NCBI GenBank assembly: GCA_018365455.1
Contig: JAGZJZ010000025.1
Coordinates: 30,905 to 94,904, forward strand
Length of the DNA stretch: 64,000 bases
Origin: Clostridiales bacterium
Lineage (GTDB): Bacteria; Bacillota; Clostridia; Lachnospirales; Lachnospiraceae
Reading direction: 5' to 3'
The notes beneath the pieces were generated by a model that saw only the letters and a program-made list of their open reading frames with translations, did not search any database and was not told where the DNA came from. The position numbers and the translations under genes are program-made. Shown here one piece after another: positions 1-8,943 of this stretch. Position 1 is the first letter of the stretch; every line of letters begins with the position of its first letter.

Positions 1-1
1 G

Positions 2-388
2 ACAATCAAGACTGCTTGTGAACGTGGACTGGATAGTGGAAGGATAGAAGATATACAAATTAAAGGAGAGAAACTAAGCGGTATAAACATACGGCCTTTT
101 CTATTGCCGAATACGGTAGGAGTAAACTCATTAGGAACTTTCATTCCGGATAGTATAAAGGATTATCTAGTAAAAAAATTCCGCGCTACACCTAACATAA
201 TTCATAAAAAATGCAAAAAATGTAAAAAATGTGTGAACGTATGTCCTGCTCAGGTTATGAAAGTCAAAGACGGTAAAGTTACCATACAGAGGGATACGTG
301 CATTTGCTGCTATTGTTGTCATGAACTTTGTCCAGAAAATGCCATACAGATAAAAAAGAGCTGGATCCGAAAGCTACTGATAGGCTGA
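2..388 (+). CDS. DUF362/4Fe-4S protein, C-terminal part
   Basis: The reading frame is open from base 2, so the gene starts left of the window and only its last 128 residues are seen. The C-terminal half holds two ferredoxin-type [4Fe-4S] motifs, CKKCKKCVNVCP and CICCYCCHELCP. The part before them (GINIRPF, then a proline-rich linker) matches the same region of the complete DUF362 protein at 33250-34350 (KINLRPF), so this is the end of a paralogue. By inference it is an electron carrier that could reduce clusters of the many radical SAM enzymes here. The TTG at 104 is internal to the frame and is not taken as the start. The next gene begins 27 bp downstream, in the same operon. Confidence 0.85.
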   Translation, partial: TIKTACERGLDSGRIEDIQIKGEKLSGINIRPFLLPNTVGVNSLGTFIPDSIKDYLVKKFRATPNIIHKKCKKCKKCVNVCPAQVMKVKDGKVTIQRDTCICCYCCHELCPENAIQIKKSWIRKLLIG

Positions 389-415
389 AAAAAATAAAAT
401 GGGAGGAATACAGAG

Positions 416-691
416 ATGTACAGTGATATTAAAGATTTAGAACAACGAGTTTATGATGTTTTGACAGAGGCAATGAAAATAAAAATAAGGCCAGAGGATT
501 ATAGTGTTGAAACGAAATTATTAGATCTGGGATTTAATTCCATAAGTTTTGTGAGGCTGGGAGTTCTTCTGGAAGAGGAGTTTGATATTCGATTTTTACT
601 TAAAGAATTAAACTTTAATAATAAAAGTTTTCAATCAATACAATCGCTGATTGATACTATACAACAAAAAATGAAAAAATGTAATAGATAA
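416..691 (+). CDS. Freestanding acyl carrier protein
   Basis: A 91-residue acidic helical protein with the phosphopantetheine site LGFNSI; the attachment serine is residue 42. Size and the hydrophobic pattern after the serine (SFVRLGVLLEEEFDI) fit the PP-binding family. A GGGAGGA ribosome binding site lies just upstream of the ATG. It would be loaded by the Sfp-type transferase at 60261 and carry an acyl or aminoacyl intermediate. It sits between the DUF362 protein and the degenerate carbamoyltransferase, so it may serve that protein, but its partner cannot be decided from sequence. Confidence 0.92.
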   Translation: MYSDIKDLEQRVYDVLTEAMKIKIRPEDYSVETKLLDLGFNSISFVRLGVLLEEEFDIRFLLKELNFNNKSFQSIQSLIDTIQQKMKKCNR

Positions 692-719
692 TTAATAAAA
701 ATAGGGAAGGAATACAATA

Positions 720-2357
720 TTGTCACAAATATGTAATTACCACATAAAGAAAGCTGTTTTAGGGATAGAAATAGGAAAATATGATTCATATTGCTGTATT
801 TTGGTTGATGGGCAGGTTATCTCCTGCCTGCGGGAAGCATACTTCTGCTCCTATAGTATGTATTCGGTGCCAATAAATGCGATAAAAGCGTGCCTGAAAG
901 AATCATCCATCCATATCAATGAAATAGACCAAATCGTATTGTGCCTGGAGCTAAAGTCAAATAATACAATTCCTGGAACAGATATGAAATACAAAGATAT
1001 AGAGCGAAACTTTCGCCTTAAATTTCATTATTACGGTCCAATTATGCATTTTGACAAAAGTATATTGACAGCAAAAATTTCTTTTTATTATTCCCGTTAT
1101 TCAAAATCTGATATTCTAATACTTCACAGGGATCATGTCTATATGAATATTGGTTTTGGATACGGGGAGAACCAAAAAGTCAACCATTATGAAAATAAAT
1201 ATTACATACACCCATTTGCAATAGTTTATGAGCTAATTAAAATTTATACTGGTTATGATAAAAGCTTGCCAGATCACGACTTTTTAAGATTGGGAAGAAA
1301 TGGAAAAAGTATATATTTAACTCAGATAAGAGATATCTATTCAGAAGTGGAGTATTGGATAGCTCATGATCCAGATACAGTCCCGACAAACAACTTTTAT
1401 GATAACTTTAAAAAGAGATTGCAAGAAATCTTAGGATTTATGTCAGGGAACAAGTGGAATAATATGGAACAATGTTATATAAATCTGATTAATTCTTTGG
1501 CCGTCTTTAAGGAAGAATATATAGAGTCAAAAATTAACCTGCTTTTATCACACAGTAAAACGGGAAGCATATGCTTAGGCGGTAATTTGCTGTTTAATGA
1601 AAATAATGCTCACATAGTTAATAAATATTATCATAGATTCTATATGATTTCAAATGTTGATCATTACATCTGCGCATTTGGAGCTGCAATTTTAGGTAGT
1701 CTACAGATTGGTTTATATAAGTTGCCATTATACGGTAAATGGAAAGAATCTTCTGCTTTGTCAAATAATAAAAAGAAAATCCTTCATATAATGGAGCAGA
1801 CAGATCTCACTTATCATGATTTTGCAGGAAAAGATGAAGAATATTTTAAGCTAATAACTTCTGCACTTAAAAAGGGGAAGTTAGTCGGATGGTTTCAGGG
1901 AAGTTTTCAAAGAGAAGAAGCGTATTCAATGGGACGAATGATTCTTGGAAATCCGCAAACAAATAATTTATTTAATGCTCTGCATAAAGTTTTAAAAAGA
2001 AATGCATATGCAATACCTACTATTTATTTATCAGCATCCTGTAAGAAAGAAGGGGTTCATTTTATATCTGAGGAAAGGTTTCCTGTATTACATAAACTGT
2101 TGATAAACTGCAGTAAAAATATTGGATGTGAGATACTGGCTGCAGTGCCTCTGTTCCCAAAGAAATTTTTTAATCAAGACGAATTGTATCATGCAATTAA
2201 AGAATTTATTATATGTAAGCTGTATCTTTTAATAGTAGATGATATTATTTTAATGGAGAATGAAAATAAAAAACCGTCTATATCATGGCTTAGAATACAA
2301 ATGAATGAGATGGAAAAAACAACAAAGTTTGAAAATAGTCTGGAGGAAATCAAATGA
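720..2357 (+). CDS. Degenerate NodU/CmcH-type carbamoyltransferase
   Basis: A 545-residue protein with the layout of O-carbamoyltransferases (TobZ/NodU/CmcH family): an N-terminal actin-fold Kae1-like half starting AVLGIEIGKYDSYCCILVDG, a central LGGNLLFN glycine motif near residue 285, and a C-terminal YrdC-like half. The family hallmark GWFQGRMEFGPRALG is only partly kept as GWFQGSFQREEAYSMG, and the arginines that bind carbamoyl-adenylate are not obvious. The metal-binding and HEGKVMGLA-type motifs of the first half are also weak. It may have lost carbamoyl transfer or handle another acyl phosphate. The start is TTG after an AGGGAAGG site. The stop overlaps the ATG of the next gene by 4 bp, so the two are probably translationally coupled. 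Confidence 0.72.
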   Translation: MSQICNYHIKKAVLGIEIGKYDSYCCILVDGQVISCLREAYFCSYSMYSVPINAIKACLKESSIHINEIDQIVLCLELKSNNTIPGTDMKYKDIERNFRLKFHYYGPIMHFDKSILTAKISFYYSRYSKSDILILHRDHVYMNIGFGYGENQKVNHYENKYYIHPFAIVYELIKIYTGYDKSLPDHDFLRLGRNGKSIYLTQIRDIYSEVEYWIAHDPDTVPTNNFYDNFKKRLQEILGFMSGNKWNNMEQCYINLINSLAVFKEEYIESKINLLLSHSKTGSICLGGNLLFNENNAHIVNKYYHRFYMISNVDHYICAFGAAILGSLQIGLYKLPLYGKWKESSALSNNKKKILHIMEQTDLTYHDFAGKDEEYFKLITSALKKGKLVGWFQGSFQREEAYSMGRMILGNPQTNNLFNALHKVLKRNAYAIPTIYLSASCKKEGVHFISEERFPVLHKLLINCSKNIGCEILAAVPLFPKKFFNQDELYHAIKEFIICKLYLLIVDDIILMENENKKPSISWLRIQMNEMEKTTKFENSLEEIK

Positions 2358-3337
2358 GGATGCTTTCTGGAATTAGGCCTACAGGTGCACTGCATCTGGG
2401 ACATTTTATAGGTGCGTTGAAAGAGTATATTAATTTACAGGAAAAAAAAGAAAATTATTTTATTTTATCTGATTTGCATATGTTGACTACAAGATGTACA
2501 AAAATAGATATAAAAAGGATAAGGGAACATGCCAGAGAGATTATTTTGGACTGTATTGCAGCAGGTATAAATCCTGATACAACAAATTTTTATCTGCAGT
2601 CAAATGTACCTGAAATGAATAGTCTTTATATGTTACTACATAACTTTGTAACTATATCCAGGTTAAAAGTTAATCCTGGCCTGCTGGATATGGTAGAAAA
2701 ATCCAGTATGGATGAGATTCCAATGGGACTTCTGGCATATCCGTTGATGGAAGCCTGTGATATTATTGCTTTGGATGCAGATATTGTACCGGTAGGTTTG
2801 GATAATAAGGATCATTTAAAAGTGACCTGGGAAATAATAGATCGTGTAAATAGTGCTTATGATGCAAATATAAAGAAACCGAAATGCATAATCGGTTACA
2901 ATCATAGTCTGGTTGGTACGGACGGAGCAAATAAAATGAGCAAGAGCCGTAACAACAGTATTTATTTGAAAGATACTGCAAAAGAGATTGAATACAAAAT
3001 TCAGGCTATGCCCTGGATTCCTTCGGGCAGGGAAACAGTATATGACAAAAATCCGATCATAGAATATCTGAAAATATTTGAACCGGACGACGGTTTAGTT
3101 GAAATGTATATACGTAAATTCAAAAAGGGAGAAAATATAGAAGAAGCTAGCAGAAAGCAGTTGCAGATCACTTTGGAATATATTTTAAAACCAATCAGGA
3201 TCCGCAGGAAAGAATATGAAGGAGATTATAAATATATTGATCAATTGTTGATTAAGGGTACACATAATGCAAGAAAAATAGCTGGTTTCACTTTAGATAA
3301 AGTAAAAGAGAAAATGGAGATGTATCGGTTAGAATAA
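2354..3337 (+). CDS. trpS: Tryptophanyl-tRNA synthetase
   Basis: A 327-residue class I aminoacyl-tRNA synthetase that charges tRNA-Trp using ATP. The HIGH motif is HLGH at residues 14-17, preceded by the family signature SGIRPTGALHLGH; the KMSKS loop (KMSKS, residues 194-198) follows. Length is normal for bacterial TrpS and no domain is missing. It starts inside the stop of the carbamoyltransferase homologue, so it is truly part of the operon. TrpS genes inside clusters are known as resistance copies (indolmycin) or as suppliers of Trp-tRNA to tRNA-dependent ligases. No such ligase was recognised here. Whether a second housekeeping trpS exists cannot be seen. Confidence 0.93.
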   Translation: MRMLSGIRPTGALHLGHFIGALKEYINLQEKKENYFILSDLHMLTTRCTKIDIKRIREHAREIILDCIAAGINPDTTNFYLQSNVPEMNSLYMLLHNFVTISRLKVNPGLLDMVEKSSMDEIPMGLLAYPLMEACDIIALDADIVPVGLDNKDHLKVTWEIIDRVNSAYDANIKKPKCIIGYNHSLVGTDGANKMSKSRNNSIYLKDTAKEIEYKIQAMPWIPSGRETVYDKNPIIEYLKIFEPDDGLVEMYIRKFKKGENIEEASRKQLQITLEYILKPIRIRRKEYEGDYKYIDQLLIKGTHNARKIAGFTLDKVKEKMEMYRLE

Positions 3338-3355
3338 AAACAGGAGAAAATCAAT

Positions 3356-5233
3356 ATGGGATCAGACAAGCAAATAGGTATATGGAAAATAAGAGAGAAC
3401 AGAAAGTCTGAAATATTTATAAGGGATCCGGCAAGATACAGGGAATACAGTCACTGGGCATGGACATTATCTTTTTCATTAAATAAAGAGCACAGACGTG
3501 TGGTTTACATTGGTGATTCCGTTGGTATGGGTCATTATTACCGTCCACACTTCTCTCCAGCAATAGTTCTGGAGAAAATGATGGAAGATAATTTTGGAAA
3601 AACAGAGGTCATTGATTTATCTAAAGATAATCTTATGTATCACACACTCATTGAGCTTGTTTTGTCTTCACTTAAGTTGAATCCGGATCTAATCATACTT
3701 TTTTTAGGAGATATACTGTGGAAGGATGATGTAATATTTACAGAGGCTGAGAAACAAGCTATCTTTGCAGATATGTCAGAAAGCAAAAATATAGAAAAAA
3801 TCCAGACTATGATATTACATAAAGTAAATCCTCTTCTGGAAAATCTTATGAAGGTTTTGGGAAATATAAAGCGTGATTATAAAATTCCAGTTTTATTTAT
3901 CCTTCCAGAACAAAATCTCAAGAATTGGGATTATGCGGTGAGCAATCCTTTCAAAGGATTTTATGGGAAAAAGGCAGAGACATGGGAGGAGTATTCAGAG
4001 AAAGCTAAATTACTGCTTCAATATAAAAATTATTCAGAAGCAAAAGCAACTTTAAAAAAAATGACAGCAATGAATAGCATCAACCCATACCCGTATGAAA
4101 TGCTTGCTGAAATATATAGAGCAGAAAGAAACTATGACAAGGAAATGAGAAGTTTAAAAAAAATTGCCGTTTTGGATCTTCTGTCGGGAGGAAATACACA
4201 TTTATCATGTCCCAATATACGTATGATTGTGCGTAGACTTGCAAAGAAGTTTGATGTAGATATCTTAGATATACGAAAAATATTTTTCTCCTATAGCAAA
4301 GATAAAATATTTGGTAAAGAATTTTTTTTAAATGCATATCATTTGAATGATTATGGAATTAAATGTGTAATGGGTGGAATCTTAGATTATATATTAGATA
4401 AAAGGCTTATTCAGGCTGAAAGAAAAAAAAGGAAAGATTTAGATTCTTTGGATGAAAATCGTATGGTATTAGGCAGAGCATATTTACTGTCAGCAATTGA
4501 TTCTGGACAAAAATGGAATCAGCCATATGAAAGGCTCTTAGAACAATGTGTTTTGTCGGTTAATTATTGGCCAAAAGCATTAAGGGCTTTTCAATTATAT
4601 ATTGAAATAGCAACATCAGGAATACCATGGTATTTACATAAACATTATACGGAGCTTACAAAATTTGATTTATGGCCGGCATTTCCTGAGAGTTCAATGA
4701 ACAATAAAAATGTTGCCTTAGATATAATAAAAGCAATGGATCAAGTTATCAGACAGAAAGATAAAGGTAATCACATTGAGCTTGCAGATTTATGGATGGC
4801 AGGATACGGATCAGTAGATGGAAAACTAGATTTACTGCAACAATCATACCGAACACAGGTTTATGGAAATAACAGAGCATTTTTTATGTGTACAGAAAAT
4901 AATATAGGGTATATGGAAGCTTTCAGCCCGGAAACGGAATTTTATTTATTTGCTGATAGTAATAATGACATAAGTGTAGATCTGACAATCAGTTCCCCAA
5001 TTGCAAAAAAACTGGAAGTAAAAGCCTGTATTCTTTTAAATAATAAATGCATAGGTCAACCTGTTCTAACAGAACAGTGGAGCCATTATAGCTTCAAAAT
5101 ATCCAGAGAGATATTGCATGATGGAGCGGTACAGCGGTTAAAGCTTAAATGGCCTATTGTAGAATTTAAACATATTTATGGCAGGGAAATAAGTGTATAT
5201 GGAAGAATTTTTGAATGTTTGGTATCAATATGA
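3356..5233 (+). CDS. SGNH/GDSL-like protein with TPR-like and beta-rich C-terminal parts
   Basis: A 625-residue protein. Block I of SGNH hydrolases is visible as YIGDSVGMG (residues 58-66). The distal catalytic histidine is probably in NAYHLNDYG near residue 330, with Asn at the place of the usual Asp in DxxH. The block III GxND is replaced by LGDI, so activity is uncertain. Between these lies a helical stretch with TPR character (YSEAKATLKKM, YEMLAEIYRAERNYDKEM). The last 150 residues look like a beta-sandwich ending in LKLKWPIVEF. No signal peptide is seen, so it is probably cytosolic. It might deacylate or transacylate a carrier-bound chain. The gene overlaps the next one by 19 bp. Confidence 0.6.
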   Translation: MGSDKQIGIWKIRENRKSEIFIRDPARYREYSHWAWTLSFSLNKEHRRVVYIGDSVGMGHYYRPHFSPAIVLEKMMEDNFGKTEVIDLSKDNLMYHTLIELVLSSLKLNPDLIILFLGDILWKDDVIFTEAEKQAIFADMSESKNIEKIQTMILHKVNPLLENLMKVLGNIKRDYKIPVLFILPEQNLKNWDYAVSNPFKGFYGKKAETWEEYSEKAKLLLQYKNYSEAKATLKKMTAMNSINPYPYEMLAEIYRAERNYDKEMRSLKKIAVLDLLSGGNTHLSCPNIRMIVRRLAKKFDVDILDIRKIFFSYSKDKIFGKEFFLNAYHLNDYGIKCVMGGILDYILDKRLIQAERKKRKDLDSLDENRMVLGRAYLLSAIDSGQKWNQPYERLLEQCVLSVNYWPKALRAFQLYIEIATSGIPWYLHKHYTELTKFDLWPAFPESSMNNKNVALDIIKAMDQVIRQKDKGNHIELADLWMAGYGSVDGKLDLLQQSYRTQVYGNNRAFFMCTENNIGYMEAFSPETEFYLFADSNNDISVDLTISSPIAKKLEVKACILLNNKCIGQPVLTEQWSHYSFKISREILHDGAVQRLKLKWPIVEFKHIYGREISVYGRIFECLVSI

Positions 5234-6594
5234 TGAGAAAGGGGGATGTATGGCCTGAATGCCATGCGAAAAATATCATGTTTATTACTATGGTTTTAGA
5301 ATATATATGGCGTTCTGTTTCGGATGAATATAAGAGCAAAATGTTGGAGGCAGATCAGCTTTCGAATGAGGAAATCGAAAACAGCATTATTGATAAATTT
5401 AATGTGCATGAAAATGGACCTATTTCAGAATGGCTGAATATGACCAGTTTATTCACTAGCGGATGCCCGCACAAAATAAATAAGGGAAATTTTTCCGGGT
5501 GCAGTATGTGTAACTATTTTAAGGAAGACTTAGAAAGCCTTGTTCTGATAAATCTGTTAAAAGAAAGAGATCCGGTTCGCTATGGAAATGTCATTAAATA
5601 TAGTTTTGATCTTTTGAGAGGCAAAAAGAAAATGCCTAATTTATTTGAGTATGTAAATGGTCATGACAGTCTTAGTCCAGATGAGCTTCCAGATCCTGTT
5701 TTTCAGCAGATCTTCCTAAAGGAACAGTTATTTTCGTCGAAGCCATACCGCTTAATACTGGAAACCAGAGCAAATAATGTATCTGCAGCCAGAATTAGAG
5801 AATGTAAGAAAAAAAGTGCAAAAACAATTGAGATTGCGTTTGGAGTAGAAGTATATGATGATTGGATCCGTAACCATTGGTTAAATAAAGATATAGGAAA
5901 CAGAGATATAATCAATGCGATTCGGACAATAAAAGAATGTGGCTGTATTTCCAGGGGAAATCTTTTAATTGGGATACCTGGCTTAAATGAAAAGCAATCA
6001 TTATTAATTTTAAAAAAATCCGTTGACTGGTTATTGGATCTACAAATTGACCGAATTACAGTATCTCCTTTAAATAATAAAGAGAATACTTTACAAAATT
6101 TCATTTACAACCATTTTGAACAGACAGAGGAGTCAAAAAACAGAGCAGTTATAGGAAGCATGGAAGATGGAAATCCTTCTGTCTTTTTTTTATTTGATGC
6201 GATTTATATGTTAATGGAAAATCAGAAGCTATTAGATATAATCGTATTTGCACCAATAAACTTTATTAAATATTTTGATATGAAACTAAAGTATCATAAA
6301 TTTAAAGGGCTAAAAGATATTTGTTCTTATATAAGCAATGCTATGATTGAGTTTGATAAGACCAGGGATTCGGCTATATTAGAACGTGTAAAAGAGCAGT
6401 TATGTAATGAGGCACAATATCAGGCTTATAAAAAAGAAAATGAAAGACTCCCTGGTCTTGACGGAGTCTATGATACTCTCCGTTGGACAGGGAAAATGCT
6501 TTCTAAAAGTATTTGGGGAAATAGGTGGAAAGAAAAAACAGAAGTCTTGGATGAAGAGTTAAATCATTTGAACACAAAATTTACAGAAAGGTAA
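5215..6594 (+). CDS. Elp3/RaSEA-like radical SAM protein, copy 1
   Basis: A 459-residue radical SAM enzyme. The iron-sulfur ligands form C84-x11-C96-x2-C99 (GCSMC), the spaced arrangement of Elp3 and of archaeosine synthase subunit RaSEA (TIGR01210-like, GCTMCGY), not the common Cx3Cx2C. Further family marks are LILETRANNV, IEIAFGVEVYDDWIRNHWLNK and NLLIGIPGLNE. It would cleave SAM to the 5'-deoxyadenosyl radical; the substrate is unknown. A paralogue follows 7 bp downstream. The ATG at 5215 overlaps the previous gene and has a GGAAG site; an ATG at 5230 lacks one. There is no acetyltransferase domain as in Elp3. Confidence 0.85.
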   Translation: MFGINMMRKGDVWPECHAKNIMFITMVLEYIWRSVSDEYKSKMLEADQLSNEEIENSIIDKFNVHENGPISEWLNMTSLFTSGCPHKINKGNFSGCSMCNYFKEDLESLVLINLLKERDPVRYGNVIKYSFDLLRGKKKMPNLFEYVNGHDSLSPDELPDPVFQQIFLKEQLFSSKPYRLILETRANNVSAARIRECKKKSAKTIEIAFGVEVYDDWIRNHWLNKDIGNRDIINAIRTIKECGCISRGNLLIGIPGLNEKQSLLILKKSVDWLLDLQIDRITVSPLNNKENTLQNFIYNHFEQTEESKNRAVIGSMEDGNPSVFFLFDAIYMLMENQKLLDIIVFAPINFIKYFDMKLKYHKFKGLKDICSYISNAMIEFDKTRDSAILERVKEQLCNEAQYQAYKKENERLPGLDGVYDTLRWTGKMLSKSIWGNRWKEKTEVLDEELNHLNTKFTER

Positions 6595-6601
6595 AGATAA
6601 A

Positions 6602-7900
6602 ATGTATATAATACAAGAAATCATGCAGCAAATATCCAAACCGATTTCGAAATCATATAATTCTGCTTTTAAAGATGCGATGGATAGAAGTGCTAAGGAG
6701 TTATTTGAAGGTATAAGAAATGCAGAAATGGCCATTATTCCTTATCCAAAGCCGTATCCGCAGATGAACCTATTATTAACTACCGGCTGTGAACATAAAA
6801 TTAAAAAAGGAAATATATCTGGCTGCTCCATGTGTAATGACAACATGTCAAATATGGTTAAGGAATATGCTATGATTCGGGCACTTAGAGAAAAAGATGT
6901 AAATCTCTATGCAGAATTTGTCCGCTTAAGTTTTCTAAACAAACGGGGGTTTGTTACAGAGCAAATGGGAAATGAAGTAGTTACCGGATGTGATTCCCTG
7001 GATGAAACAGAGTTTCCTGAACAGGTATTCGATCGCTTGTTTGGAATGGAAGGAGTTTATAAAACCCGGCCATTTCGTTATTCATTTGAAGTCCGGGCCG
7101 AAAGCATAACTAAGGAAAAGCTTCAAATGATGAAAAGATACTTGGGAAAAGGTAGAACATTTCTGGAAATAGGAGTTGAAGTAACAAATGAGTGGCTTCG
7201 CAATCATTGGATTAATAAAAGTCTGTCAGATTCCAAATTAGAAAATGCTATAGGGATGTTACACGAAGAAGGATTTAAAGTAAATACTAATATATTATTG
7301 GGAATTCCCTGCCTTACCGAAGAACAATCAATTATGCTGTTTCGGGAATCAGTAATAAAATTAATGAATTTAAAATCAGATCGTATAACATTCCATCCGC
7401 TGACAAGAAAGCCATATACCATCAATCATTATTTGTTTGAACATCTAAAAGATAATCCCTTCCTAAAAAACATTGGGATAGCAGATGGAGAACATACGGG
7501 TTTGCCCTGGATGTTTTCTATTATTGAAGCAATGGCGGGAATATTTGAGGAATTTCCTAAACTCAGCAGAAATTTTGGAGTAGGACAATTTAATATCTTT
7601 GAAGACAGTGATATTCTCGTCTATAACGCCGACCGGAGCTGTTCCTGCAATAAAGATCTGTTTAAAGCGGTAGACAGGGCCATGAAAACATTACACACTT
7701 CGGAAATATCAGAAATTAGAAAGAATATGAAAAAAGACCCCTGCTATAAAGCATATGAAGAGGTGCTAGAAAGGCAAAAGAATGCGGGTGATATCCGGGA
7801 AACATTAGGTATTGTGGGAAAAGAAATGATTGCATCGTTATGGGATACTGAGAAAGAGATTAAAACGGAAAAGTTTCTTAAGGAACTTGATTCCATGTAA
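6602..7900 (+). CDS. Elp3/RaSEA-like radical SAM protein, copy 2
   Basis: A 432-residue tandem paralogue of the preceding gene. Shared landmarks are the cluster ligands C63-x11-C75-x2-C78 (GCSMCNDN against GCSMCNYF), the block FLEIGVEVTNEWLRNHWINK and NILLGIPCLTEEQS. The C-terminal cysteine pair SCSC near residue 350 is absent from copy 1 and could bind a further metal or cluster. Two diverged copies side by side suggest a heterodimer or two successive steps on one substrate. The pair precedes a BtrH-like acyltransferase and the beta-alanine-forming decarboxylase, so the substrate may be a carrier-bound chain. Exact chemistry is not predictable. Confidence 0.85.
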   Translation: MYIIQEIMQQISKPISKSYNSAFKDAMDRSAKELFEGIRNAEMAIIPYPKPYPQMNLLLTTGCEHKIKKGNISGCSMCNDNMSNMVKEYAMIRALREKDVNLYAEFVRLSFLNKRGFVTEQMGNEVVTGCDSLDETEFPEQVFDRLFGMEGVYKTRPFRYSFEVRAESITKEKLQMMKRYLGKGRTFLEIGVEVTNEWLRNHWINKSLSDSKLENAIGMLHEEGFKVNTNILLGIPCLTEEQSIMLFRESVIKLMNLKSDRITFHPLTRKPYTINHYLFEHLKDNPFLKNIGIADGEHTGLPWMFSIIEAMAGIFEEFPKLSRNFGVGQFNIFEDSDILVYNADRSCSCNKDLFKAVDRAMKTLHTSEISEIRKNMKKDPCYKAYEEVLERQKNAGDIRETLGIVGKEMIASLWDTEKEIKTEKFLKELDSM

Positions 7901-7923
7901 ACTTTTCTTAGAAAGGATTTGAG

Positions 7924-8943
7924 ATGAAACACTTGATTCATGGCCTAAAGAACCAATTGGGCAGACATTGCTATTATTCTTCTATAACTAACTTATTAAA
8001 ATTCAGCGGATATGATATTTGTGAGGGTGAAGTTTTTATATTATTTGGCGGTCTGGAAATGAGCTACGATCAAACTATTGGAATTCTGGATCTTACAGTA
8101 AAAGACAAATTGCCAATTGATCAGTATGACAATATTACTTTTGAATTAAAGTATACTGAATTTAAGAAAAGTAAGATGTATATGAATAAAATTTTGAATA
8201 CTATTTTAGATGACCGTATTGTAATCATTGCAATTAAGAACAAATACTTGAATTATAATCATGTTTATCAAGAGAGCGGAGAATATCTTCATTTTATTCT
8301 TATGTATGGATTTGATGAAGAAAACGATCTGGCTTATGTGGCAGATACTTTTATGCTGGATAGTTCCGGAGATTCATCTATGTACATGGGTCCCATGCCA
8401 TTAAAAAATATAACAGAAGGACTTGGTGCATATGGCTATTTGCAGGATGCGAAGAATATACGGTTTGATCGAAATAAGATTTTTTGCAGCTTAAAAGAAG
8501 AATTTAACAAATTTCTCTTGACCGGGATGGAGTGCAGCCGGGACTTTACATATTATCGTGGTAATCATGCTATTTCTATGTACAGTAAGAGAATTTTTTA
8601 TGAGTATACCAAACATTGTAACCTGGAAGAAGCATGTTTCAATACTATCTATGATTTGAAATTTGGAGTAATGTTGCCACTGATAGATTATTTTATTGAA
8701 ATAATGGAAATTTACAATATTTTTAATAAAAATTTGCTTAAAAATGATCTGTTATTGTTGAAGCAAAAGTGGCATGACTATTTTATTTTGTTATTGAAAA
8801 TCGGATTTGCAAAAGATAATGCTAAGATAATGAATAATGCTAGACTGCATATAGAAGATCTGTTGGTATTACAAAATACAGTTTTTAGTAAAATAAAGTT
8901 ATGTATGGAATGCGAAACAGTAAAGGAGAGAAATTATGTATAG
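7924..8943 (+). CDS. BtrH-like acyltransferase (papain-like, BtrH_N)
   Basis: A 339-residue protein whose first 150 residues match the BtrH N-terminal family (PF14399). The start GRHCYYSSITNLLKFSGY carries a candidate nucleophile C16, then comes GEVFILFGGL. A candidate histidine H123 lies in YLHFILMYGF and an aspartate D141 in VADTF, which gives a papain-like triad. BtrH itself moves an acyl chain from an ACP to an amine in butirosin biosynthesis. The C-terminal half is helical, as in that family. By inference this enzyme transfers a carrier-bound acyl group to an amine. It overlaps panD by 8 bp. A second BtrH-like domain ends the NRPS just downstream, and a degenerate third is at 57708. Confidence 0.78.
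   Translation: MKHLIHGLKNQLGRHCYYSSITNLLKFSGYDICEGEVFILFGGLEMSYDQTIGILDLTVKDKLPIDQYDNITFELKYTEFKKSKMYMNKILNTILDDRIVIIAIKNKYLNYNHVYQESGEYLHFILMYGFDEENDLAYVADTFMLDSSGDSSMYMGPMPLKNITEGLGAYGYLQDAKNIRFDRNKIFCSLKEEFNKFLLTGMECSRDFTYYRGNHAISMYSKRIFYEYTKHCNLEEACFNTIYDLKFGVMLPLIDYFIEIMEIYNIFNKNLLKNDLLLLKQKWHDYFILLLKIGFAKDNAKIMNNARLHIEDLLVLQNTVFSKIKLCMECETVKERNYV

Noticed and set aside
5703..6104. 133-residue open frame on the minus strand
   Set aside because: It is antisense to the radical SAM gene and its composition reflects the complement of that gene.
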